From Nissolia schottii (lineage: Eukaryota > Streptophyta > Magnoliopsida > Fabales > Fabaceae): a stretch of DNA of 64,000 bases. How positions within the stretch are numbered: the stretch's first letter is position 1; every line of letters begins with the position of its first letter. Under the pieces are notes generated by a model. The model made no database searches, was not told the DNA's origin, and worked only from the letters and a program-made list of their open reading frames with translations. This document shows, one piece after another, positions 53,935-64,000 of this stretch. Location: positions 1-64,000 of the forward strand of contig QANU01044385.1 in the NCBI GenBank assembly GCA_003254905.1, in the 5' to 3' direction. A program made the position numbers and the translations under genes.

Positions 53935-56400
53935 TCACGCTATGGCAGGGGACGCTCTGAACCTTGAGGTCGTTGTTGTGTTAGTAGATCTAGAAGACCT
54001 CATAGGAATTGTTTTATCGGGGGCAGGCCTGATCATTATGCCAGCTAGTGCCACTTTAGGTATAATTCTCCATTTTTTCCTCAATTTCCCAGCAATTTTA
54101 TCCTGCTCCTCAACATATTCAAGCTCAACCAAGTGTTTCTATGGCATATTATCCAATGTCACCTGGTTTTCCTCTGAGAGTTGTGAATTACTCTGCAATA
54201 ACATGCTGCACCAGAAACTCTTACTCGATAACAGTTGGTTTCCTAACTCTGGTACCACTCATTAAGTGACTGCCGAAGCCACAAACCTAACGTAGAGGTG
54301 TCCTTATCCTAGCAATGAATAGATCCAAGTTGGAGATGGATCAGGTTTGCCTATTAGGCACATAGGCACTTCTATAGTATCCTCCTTCCATAACTAAAAA
54401 CTTAATCAGTGTTAGTAGGTTTAGCTAGAGATAGTAACATATACTTTGAATTCCATCCTTACAAGTTTTGTCAAATCTCAGACAACCAACTAAAAATTGT
54501 TGGAAGGTTCCACTAGATCAGATGGCCTATATTAGTTTGACTTTTTCCATTGCAACATTATGCTTCCACTGCTACATTGCTGCAGAATAAGGCTTCAGTC
54601 TGTAGTTTAGTGTCTAATAAATTGTCTGATGTAGACTCATGGCACCTTAGGCAAGGCCATTCTCATTTTCTTATGCTGAAAATTGTAATTAGGTCCTTTA
54701 CTCTTTCTTTGCATAGTCAAAATGAGTTTGTTACTAGTAAGTGTCATGCTTGTGCCTTTGCAAAGGCTCACACACTTCATTCAATTTGGTCCTCCACTGG
54801 GTGCATTCAATTTGGTCCTCCACTGGGTGTGCCACTCCACTTGAACTGATTGTAACAGATATTTGGGGTCCCGCCCCTTTATATTTTGCAAATGGTTTTA
54901 GATACTATATTTACTTTTGTTTATACTTTCACAAGATTCACTTGGATTTATTTTTTGAAAAAGAAATCAAATGCTTATGCTATATTCTATGAATTTAAGG
55001 CCAAACTTGAGCAGCAGTTTGATAAGCCTACAAAAGCTATCTTAGGCAGCAAGGTATTTCTCATAGGCTTATTTGCCCCCCACACTCATCACCAAAATGG
55101 TATTGTTGAAAGGAATGTAGGCATATTGTAGAAATGGGACTTGCTATGCTTGCTACTGCTTTTATGCCACTGCTGTACTGGGATGAATCCTTTTTAATTG
55201 CAGTATAAGTCATTAATCGTATTCCCTCTGCTGCAGTCCATGGCTCAATTCCTTTTACCCAATTATATGGCAAAAATTCAGAATATTCTCACACAAAGTA
55301 TTTGGTTGTGCTTGTTTTCCAAATTTCAGACCTTATAGCACATAAACTTCAGTATAGGTCTCAATTGTGCACCTTTCTAGGTCATAGTCCTCATCACAAA
55401 CGTTATAAATGCTTGGCTCTCCTAGTGGCAGAATCTCTATTTCCAAAGATGTAACATTTGATGAGCATTTCTTCCCTTTTTGCACATCAGTCTCAAAAAA
55501 GAACACATAACGATGCAAGAAAAACACACGTGGCAAGTATACCACGTCTTCAAGCAATAAAGATAACAAGCCAATTACATTCAACTAATCATGCACTAAA
55601 ATCACTAAATCTTAGCCTATCCTAACTAAAAACTACGAAAAAAGCAAACAAAGATGACTCTTGTTGGAGAGTTACTGCATATATGCCTATCTTTTCCATA
55701 CCTCCTATAAGGCCCTCCACCTCACCTAATTTGGTTCTAACACCCACTCCTTCCCCAATAAATCCATTTGCCTCACCTTTCATTCCCTCACCTTCTCCAA
55801 CTCCACCATCACCTCACACTTCTCCAGAACCTCGATCAACTAATTTTAAATCACAGTCCCTAACTGTCGTTGCGCCAACTCCTTCCTCTAGCTCAATTCC
55901 ATTCACTCATCCCATGATTACTCGGTCAAAGAATGGGATTTTTAAACCAAAAATTCATCTTACAGAGTTAGAACCCACATCTGTGAAGAAGGCACAGACC
56001 TCGCCAACCTAAAAAGCTGCCACGAAGGCAGAATTTGATGCATTACTTGCTAACAATACCTAGTCTCTAACCAAGCTGGATTTGATTTCACTGATGCCTT
56101 CTCTCCTGTTGTAAAACAAGTTATCATTCTCAATGTTCTAACCATTGTTGTACTTTCTCAATCCAAGTATATCTTGGACCTTCTAATGACTAGAACCAAC
56201 ATGGTCAACTCCACTCCATGCAACACACCAATGGGTTCATCTGAGAAGCTATCTAGAGTTGGCTCCCATGGTTTTGATGACATCTATCTCTATTGTTCGG
56301 TTGGGGTAGTGATCCTGATGATTGATGTTCCACCTCTAGGTGCCCCAATCTCATCTCATGGTGTGCGGTGCATATAAACTCAAGTGATGGACAATTCCAT
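53935..56400 (+). pseudogene. Second copia element: gag end, protease, integrase and reverse transcriptase remnants
   Basis: Decayed plus-strand polyprotein. A gag zinc-knuckle-like DHYASQCHFRY near 54030 is followed by a protease-like DNSWFPNSGTTH (about 54230) and GDGSGLPIRHIGTS (54340). The integrase zinc region and core follow (54550-55270; SWHLRQGHSHFLML, CHACAFAKAH, VTDIWGPAP, HHQNGIVERN), then the Pro-rich linker (55683-56012; HPMITRSKNGIFKPK) and a fragment with NSTPCNTPMGSSEKLSR (56200) from the end of reverse transcriptase. Many stops and frameshifts occur, one caused by a 26-bp duplication. Most of reverse transcriptase is deleted. Confidence 0.82.
54778..54829 (+). repeat. 26-bp tandem duplication in integrase remnant
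   Basis: CATTCAATTTGGTCCTCCAC plus TGGGTG occurs twice in direct succession. Since 26 is not a multiple of three, it breaks the integrase frame. Confidence 0.95.
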
Positions 56401-56770
56401 TTAATGATAAAATTACAATTCTGAGCATTCAGTTTGCTAAGCATTTTCTCTCGTCTGTGAGTTCTTGAGTGAAGAGTTCATACTCTGTGGCAACAGTTTT
56501 TGGTGGAAGCGGGTCCGATTCCCAGTTGAACTAGTAATTTTCTTAATCATGATACTAACAACTTATTTACCTTGTCATTCAATTTAAGTCTCAAAATTTG
56601 ATTAGATAATAGTATCATTTTTAAAATACCATTTTTTTTTAATGTTACAAAATTTAATTAGATGATAGTTTCTTAATTTGTTTTATTGTTAATACATGAG
56701 AATTATGCTCTACTCATTATTATTCGGCTACATCAACCAAATATCCCAAATTTGCTGTCGACATCATTAT

Positions 56771-56820
<50 letters not shown>

Positions 56821-58239
56821 CCTCTAGTAATTAATTATCAGTTGCCAAAAGCTGGATACGATAAACACAGCGGTGGAAAATTCATCAAAAATAAAATATC
56901 CAAAGACCCTATTCCAATATGATCACATTTCATGTTTACAAGTAGGTGCTATATTGATGTCGGCTGCTAGATATAATCTGATTGAGGTTTGTGAATAAGT
57001 GTTTCACTACGGTAATAGATTTTTTCATGTTAATTTTTTTATATGATAATATTATGTTTAATATTTTATTATTAATATTTTAATTGTGTTTTAACTACGG
57101 TCTCATACTATGTTTAGAACTCATTTGGATGACACAACTTTTGACTTTTTTTTTAATTTTTTAAAAGTTATAAGTCATATTTTGAATTTTTGTTCAATTT
57201 GGCTAAACAACCTAGAACTTTTAAAAAATTAATTTTAGTATTTTTTGAGAAATTGAAATATCTAACTTATCAAAAAAAATGTTTTTCAAAATACTTCGAA
57301 CAAAATTTAATTTTATTGTATTTTTAAATATAAAATAACTTATTTATAAATTACTTTTTAAAAACTCCTTTTATAATAATCTATTTTTAACTTGGGTACC
57401 AAAACTATCCTTTAACGTGGTTTACACTATCGCGTTGCTGTGTACGTGCCTAATCTGAAGCTTCTCAGTCATATTAACGAGGGATTGGTAGAAGGATGAT
57501 TTTTTTTTATTTTAAAAATATTCTTTCTGATAATGTTATTCTCAAAAATAACTTTTCTAGTTATGACATTTCAAATCCGTTTGCTAGGTGAATTGAACTC
57601 TAAGAAATCTTTCTAAATATTATTGGAAATGAGGATTTATGTGTTTGGCTGATGCATATGAAACATTGATACTGACACAGATATAATATAAGACATGACA
57701 TAGGACACGAGGATATATTAACTTTAGAAATTTACAAGACATGGCATAAATATTTATAAAATTCAATATTTATATAATATTCTGATATTTTTATTGATGT
57801 CAAACTATTAATTTTTTATTGTCCTCTAAACTCCTTTAAAAATATATGGAACATTCCAAATAATCTTTGGTGTTAATACATACTAATTTTTTTTAAGAGT
57901 CCATATTATTACAAATTCTTTAGTATTTAAAATATTGTTTTGCTCAGGCACAAGTAGACACGGCTTGAAAAACTTTTAGATATAACCCAAACACGCATGG
58001 ACATGACCAATCATGAACTTTTTGTTTGGAGACTTTTGGATACATGCAACACGTGTGATGAACGAGTGCCTTCGTGTATCAGTATTCATGATGTGTCATA
58101 CACGCAGACACAAAAATCATACAACATGCATGTGCTTCCTAGGTTGACGCTGACATTTCCAAAAATAATATGTACATTTCCAAAAATACTACTAACAAAA
58201 AAAAAAGCTACAAAACAACGATAACATAAGTTTTGGTGA
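56401..58239. other. Intergenic AT-rich stretch with (TA)n
   Basis: No gene supported. A pure TA microsatellite of about 50 bp lies at 56770-56819. 57640-58110 holds dispersed-repeat-like DNA with GACACG/CGTGTC motifs and no open frame. Confidence 0.5.
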
Positions 58240-59450
58240 TGGCTAGCAAAGATGGTCGATGTTGCCAACCAATTCGGGTCTATGTCACTAGCCGACACCG
58301 TCAGCTAACTCTAGCTGACATCATACTCTTACTCTAGCTGACATAGACTCTGGCTAATAATTTAACTGCCATAATCGGATGATTCCAACCGCCAATTGAT
58401 GTTGTTTAACTTAGACCAATGTAGCTAGTCGACAGCATTGGCTAGAGTCTGTTGGTTTTGGGCTCCCTTCCTATGTGGAGAAAGACCCAATATATGCAAA
58501 CTCACTATTTTCACTTAATAGCGGAGAGGGGTCAGTTTTTAGGGTATAGAAAGAGCTGAGAAGACAAAAGAAAAAAGAGAAAATAAAGAGAAGAGAAAAC
58601 GTTTTTTGTCAGGCCAGCAGTTTTTGATTCGCCGCCACCGATTCGTTCACAATTGGATCAGACTGAAATTTTGTCAGCAGGTTTGGAACACGTGGTACTT
58701 CAATCTGGACGGAGGGATCGTGGAGAAGTTGCCTAAATAATGAGAAATCGGTCGCGCACAGCAGCAGCAATTTTGGTGTTTTGGTTTCTTTCTTGTTCTC
58801 TATTTCATCATTCTTGCCTTGTTCTTTTAGCTGATTATTAAGCACGATTTGTGCTGTGATTTGAGACTCTCTTGTACCCTTATTTTGATCATAGTGGAGC
58901 TTGATTGACTGATTTGTGCCCGTGATTTTTACTTCTCACATTGAGAAGGTTTTCCACGTTAAAATCTCTGTGTCTTTTTGTGTGTTTTTGTTGTTGCCAT
59001 TATTTGTTATTACATTCTTGCAAGTTGGGGAAATTATTATTCCCTACATATAGCTCCGCTTGAGTTGTCAATTTATTGTGTCGAATTTCTCATTAGAGTC
59101 GTCACCCGTAGAGTCGTATGATAGTGTCAACCAGATACGATAGGTGACTTTGACAAAAGTTGATCAACTGTGTCGGTCAACAATGACGGTGATTAAGGTC
59201 AGCTGGCGTCGTTAGCTAGAGTTTGCAGGTAGTGTTGATCAAAACGACCGGTGGCTTTGAGTAAAGTTGGTAGATGTCGATGAACAAACACAGTTAGTGG
59301 CTTTGGCCGAAGTAGGCCAACATCGTCAGCCAGAGTTGGCCAATGGCTCCGGCCGAAGTTGGTCGCAGCATTAGGCGACATTGGCTGGAGGTCAAGTGAC
59401 ATTCATCAGTGGCCAGAGGTTCGCGGAAGGCGGCGGCCAAAAGTGGTGGC
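58240..59450. repeat. Degenerate minisatellite, split by an LTR
   Basis: On both sides of the LTR at 58450 the DNA is made of short variants of (GCTTTGGCCGAAGTTGGCCA)(ACATCGTCAGCCAGAG). These are clearest at 59140-59440 and more decayed at 58240-58449 (GCTAGCAAAGATGGTCG, AGTCGACAGCATTGGCTAGA). Unit length is roughly 35-45 bp with much variation. Confidence 0.6.
58450..59047 (+). mobile_element. Probable solo LTR (copia-like)
   Basis: Starts TGTTGGTTTTGGGCTCCC and ends GGGGAAATTATTATTCCCTACA, matching the TG...CA rule. It has a promoter-like AGGGTATAGAAAGAGC (58540) and a T-rich 3' part. No coding domain or primer site follows. A repeat TAGAGTC is found before it (58443-58449) and at 59094-59100, so the true right end could be about 59093. 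No clean 5-bp target duplication next to 59047. Confidence 0.55.
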
Positions 59451-62400
59451 AATTAATTTGGTGATGGTTATTTAGGATTGATGGTATTTTAAATTTTTTT
59501 ACTTTTATCATAATGTTATATTCTCATGAAAATCTTGCATTATTACGTAGGAGATGAGTTTGAAAACAAAGTTTTTATTTATTTTTATTTTTATTTTATC
59601 TCGGCATATATATATTTTTAATCGCAAACCGAACATGGTAATCTTAAATTCCCATATTAAAATTCTCAGAAATGTAAAAATATTAGGTCTACCAAACACC
59701 CTTGAGGTTTTATTGGGATGGATTTTCTGTCAATCATTGCTTTATTCGTGCAAGAGGGACTAAGACAACCAAATTAATATATAATGAATTTGAATTTAAA
59801 GTGCTATCGAGGGATGAACGCGCGCGATTGAGGCAGTATTTGGTGTACATAGGAACTCCTTAAAAAATGGGTGTAAATACATTCTACGAAGTTAAGTTTT
59901 ATCACGTTTTGAAATGTATATTCATTATATGCAATCGTGATAATGTAGTCATATCGTCTTTATAATTTGTCAACAATGACTTGAAATTTTACCCACCACT
60001 ACTGCCGATAAGAATGTGATTGCAATATTGCTGAATAATGCGTCGGATTATAGCCCCTTTTATTAATACTTTTATCCCTACAGCCACAAATTATACGAAA
60101 AGACACAAAGTAACAAGATCAACACAAGTAAATTAAATCTCTTTAGATATTCTCCTCAAACTTTTCAAGCAGCCTTAGGTTACACAGTAAATAGAGCATG
60201 TGCTTCTTGTGCGTCATATATATTCTTGGTGTTAATTTTCATAACATACAGTATATGTTCACCGAATCGACCAGGACTATAACTCATCAGTTGTCAGATT
60301 CCATTTTTTTTTTTTGTGATATGATGAGAAATAGTGTTTGATTTGCATGTTGATAATTCAACCGCAAAACTTATGAGTCTTGGGCTTGTGAGTGAGAATC
60401 AACGATCAGATTTGATGTAGATGTTTTTTTTTTCTTTGTATGGACCAACCTACAGATCAAGAATCTGATGGAAAAAAATTGCACATGATCTTATACAACA
60501 TTTAACACATGGTCCAAGAATATTACTATATGAAACATTGATTTTTTTTTTTTTGCTGTTTTATCTATTTTTTAAATATTATAAATTAAAATCAATGAAT
60601 CATGCATTAAATGTGATACACGGTCATGCAAATATTTCTTGTATATTATGCATGAAAGAATTTAACGGCTGTGGTCCCATATATGCCATTTTTTTTTTGT
60701 TCAGATTCTCCTTATCAATCGATTTTCCATTGATATCTTTCAATTTCAAAGTACAAGGAGAACATCAATAAAAATGTAAATCACGTGATTCATTGAATAA
60801 ATGATTCGGTGGTGGCATAAACGTTTTTGGATTGCATCTAGTCATGGTAATAATAATCCACCAAAGTCTTGCCCTTAAAAATGTAATTACAAAAATGGTT
60901 GACCTTAGAGCATAGTAATTTTATAAATTAAATTTCTTATCTTATTTTAGTATGGTGGCATTAGCATTGATGAAGGTTTGATTAAGAGCGTTGGCCACAA
61001 AATGGTTGAGTTTAATTATCTGTTGACCTCAACCTTTTTTTAAATAATATTTTTCAGATTGTGGTTAGGGTTGATTACAATAAATTTCAAGTGGAATTTT
61101 GATCGGTGCAGTATCATCATTTTATTTATTTATTTATTTTTATCAACAATGTGCAGTTATTATCAAGTTGAAATTGCCTTTTAGCTAAGTATATGGCTGT
61201 AGTGCTCACAACATAAAATAAAGAAGAGAAATGACTTACGTACTTATTTACACGTCTAATTATCCAATTCATAGTTTAGAAGAGACTTATTAGATAAAAG
61301 TGTATGATACACTACTCAAAGGTAGGTTTCATATTTGTTTGTGAGTGTATGTTGGACAATAAATTTTAGAACATAAGAATAAATAACATAACTTATATTT
61401 TGAGGTATGGTTGAGCGGAAGTGACTTATATTCCCTTAAGTAAATGTCAAAGGTTTGATCTCTAACTTTAGGTATGAAATAACCTTAAATTCTCGGATCA
61501 ACTGTCTCATATTTAAAAGTGTCTACAAGTCAATAAAAAATTAGTCACTGAATCCAAACCAATGAATACTCTAGTCATATAAAAAAACCTTAACATATTA
61601 AAGAAAAGAGAATCCAAATCTTTCTCAAGGCAACATCATTAAGATAACAACGTTTTAATTAGTTACTCGGTGTGAGTGGTGTTTTTGTCTTCAAGGGTGT
61701 TATGTATTGCCTATTAAGGTATAGGGTTGGTGTCTTCAAAAGCACTAGGTTGGTGTGGCCCTAATAAAAAAAAGTTGGATTATATGATGCGTTATTAGTT
61801 GGATTATATGATGAGCGTAAGGAAATCGTAGCCTCTTACTCTATAAAAATGTATTTAGCATTATATTAACTTAAAAATTATTAAATAATCATAAAAATGT
61901 TTATAATAAAATTTTAATATATGTTTCGTTATATAATTTAAGAATTTATGTAAGTAAACATAAATTAAAGATTCATTTTTCCTTTTGTCGTGATTAAATT
62001 ACCGACATTCGGGTCCTATTATTAGGAATCTGACTAATATCCGACCTAACTTGACCAAAATCCCTTAAAGAGGGTAGAGGTCTTCATCAAATTTTTTTTT
62101 CCATTCTTAGAGCTCAAACCTAAAACCTCTGGTTAAGGGACTAAGGTACCAACCACCTTGGTCAACCTCACATTAATAAATTAAAATTTTAATGTGAACA
62201 TTCTTATAATTTTTTTTTTTTGTCTAGAACATATGTATCCTCTCATTGGAAATACAATATTAAATTGCATTTTTTGGGATGAGAGGGTATGGTGCCCCTA
62301 GAGGCACCGTAGAATCCACCTAAAAATATAGAATAAATTTTAATATATTGTAATTTAAATAAAATTTATATGATATCATCATCTAATCTTTATTGTATTA

Positions 62401-62661
62401 TTAAAAATATGTAACATTTAAAATACGCTAATCTTAAATAGTTAACAGTGTAAAAAATATTAAAAGCAAACTCATATTTTATATATATATATATATATAT
62501 TTGTGACATTATTTTTATAGAATGGTTAGCGCTATTTTTACTTTTAGATTGATAAATTTTTAGTTGTATAAGTGTTAGCTTTTTCATACGAAAAAAAAAA
62601 AGGAGTTTTAGCTTTGAAACTTCATGATCCAATATTGAAAAACAATAAATGAAAAAGTTGG
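59451..62661. other. Intergenic AT-rich stretch
   Basis: No host gene supported. A possible SINE head lies at 61408-61465 (TGGTTGAGCGG, AGGTTTGATCTCT as A- and B-box-like motifs), without a visible target duplication. TA and TTTA simple repeats are at 61115-61141 and 62479-62501. Confidence 0.45.
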
Positions 62662-63023
62662 TGCTACAATAAATTTGGTCTAAGATCAGACATTTGACTA
62701 CAATAAAATTTAACCCAAAGTCACATTTTTTTTTTATTAAACTACACTTAAATAGTGTGTGTTATATTATGAAAAAGAACATTTTTATTGCCAAAGACTC
62801 ATAAGACTTTAGGCTATTCGACACATTAGTTTTAAAAGTATAACCGCTTCATAGTTTATTATTAAGTTAAAATTATGCTTGTTGTGGGTTACCAAATTGA
62901 AGGTGTCCTAAAGTATTACAAAGTGTTAAACTTGTTAATAAAATTGTTTATTTTATAGTATAAAACATACTTTTTAAGTGTAGTTAATATTTAATATGGT
63001 CTTAGGCTAAATTTGTTGTAGTG
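62662..63023. mobile_element. CACTA-type fold-back element
   Basis: A 362-bp inverted repeat. The right end, read backward, starts CACTACAACAAATTTAGCC. The left end reads TGCTACAATAAATTTGGTC. CACTACAA is the standard CACTA terminus, and the left end has drifted. Arms of over 70 bp continue to match (AAACTACACTTAAA/AACTACACTTAAA). No coding capacity. A 3-bp target duplication was not seen. Confidence 0.72.
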
Positions 63024-64000
63024 AGTATTTTTTTCCCCTTTTCATAGAAGAGGAAAGAAAATAGAGCAAAGGAAAATGAAAGAAAAGGAAATGGAGGGAA
63101 GAGAAAAGTTAATTTTTTCTACAATTGTTTGGAAGAAAATAGGGACAAAAAGAAAGTAAAATCATCATTTTGGTCTTGTACCTTTTTTTAATCTATCAAT
63201 TGAATTTTTTAAAACTTTTTTTTTGTATTGATTGGATCATCTATATTTTAAATAGTTATCAATTTGGTCCCCTAATTTTTTTTTGTATCAATTTAGTCCT
63301 CTACATTTAAATTGGTATCAAATTGTCCTTTCATGGCATACATGCACCAACGTGGCAGACCAAATCGATGAAAAGAAAAGTTAGAACTAAATTAATAGAT
63401 CAAATAAAGGTAGAGGGAAAAAAATAATTTAGCCTAAAAAAGAGAAAAATGTTTCTTTCTTATACTTAATTTGAAGAGAAAAGTAAGAAGGGGGAGAAAA
63501 TTGTTTCTTTCTTAAACTTAATCCGTTTATCCTTTACAATTTGTCAAGAAGCACCAGCCTAAAACCTTGACAATTTGAGTATAAGTATTTGAATGATTTT
63601 ATTTCTTAACATGTCCTTTTATGCAAGAGCAATTTAAGTTTGAAGCATGAGTGATAGAAAAATGAGAACGATAACCATCAAAGTTTAGATTTTATACCTT
63701 TGTTAAAAAAAATCCGAAGCAAAGAGGTTAGATCCTTCTTCATTATCTTAAAAAATTTATTTTTCCATGACAATTAGAGGATGACATTTTGAGGCTTATG
63801 TGAATTAAAGGTAGTGACCCTACATTGGAAGATATAATAAATGTATAGTCCACCAAGGCCATAATATCAATGAAATTAGAAAATTTTCCAAGTATTGGCC
63901 AAGAAGCATGACAAATGAAGCACCTGACAACTCGGTGGAGAGGTTGATGACAATCACTTTTGATCTAAAGGACCAAGACATGACACATGGCATGACAATG
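63024..64000. other. Intergenic stretch
   Basis: No gene supported. 63160-63340 contains variants of ATCAATTTGGTCC and AATTTAGTCCTC, resembling the dispersed hairpin repeat family at 22489, here in one orientation only. Confidence 0.45.

Noticed and set aside
1-64000. CRISPR arrays, bacterial operons, rRNA or intact tRNA genes
   Set aside because: None seen. The window is plant nuclear DNA, and no clover-leaf with a full GGTTCGAATCC arm was found.

Overview
The window is nuclear DNA of a flowering plant. It is AT-rich, with spliced genes and GT-AG introns, one large CC-NBS-LRR disease-resistance gene, a plant PI31 proteasome-regulator gene, and many plant transposon remnants (Ty1/copia, Ty3/gypsy-like LTRs, L1-type LINE, CACTA, Mutator-like, SINE). 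The repeat types and gene families fit a eudicot, probably a legume. That placement is an inference from family resemblance, not proof.

Layout. 1-60 is the terminus of a CACTA transposon. 61-2240 looks like an antisense LTR remnant. 3327-8095 is a complete but frameshifted Ty1/copia element on the minus strand, with 210-bp LTRs and a 5-bp target duplication. 9391-23775 is the main gene: an eight-exon NLR whose joined exons encode about 2,628 residues (coiled coil, NB-ARC, very long LRR region). Its introns carry at least three fold-back elements. 24604-25045 is a tandem repeat of about 65 bp built on AATAAAG. 25120-30100 is a decayed LINE on the minus strand, itself interrupted by a MITE with a 9-bp target duplication and by hAT-like repeats.

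31337-34670 is a Mutator-like element with inverted repeats of about 280 bp. It carries a broken gene for a plant mobile domain (PMD) protein and arrays of palindromes in its ends. Three further host genes follow, all on the minus strand: a small secreted cysteine-rich peptide (36477-36830), a PI31/PTRE1 proteasome regulator of nine exons and 305 residues (39507-43655), and a small single-exon secreted or membrane protein (46280-46684). From about 47 kb to 64 kb I see no convincing host gene. That part holds a SINE with perfect 13-bp target duplications, a decayed plus-strand copia element interrupted by a gypsy-like LTR, a probable solo LTR sitting in a minisatellite, a CACTA-type fold-back element, and AT-rich DNA.

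The genes do not form a pathway. The most interesting points are the NLR (altered MHD and RNBS-B motifs, an insertion in the NB-ARC, and an LRR region made of repeated phase-0 exon modules), the PMD-carrying Mutator element with its palindromic ends, and the palindrome array upstream of the TATA box in the gypsy-like LTR.
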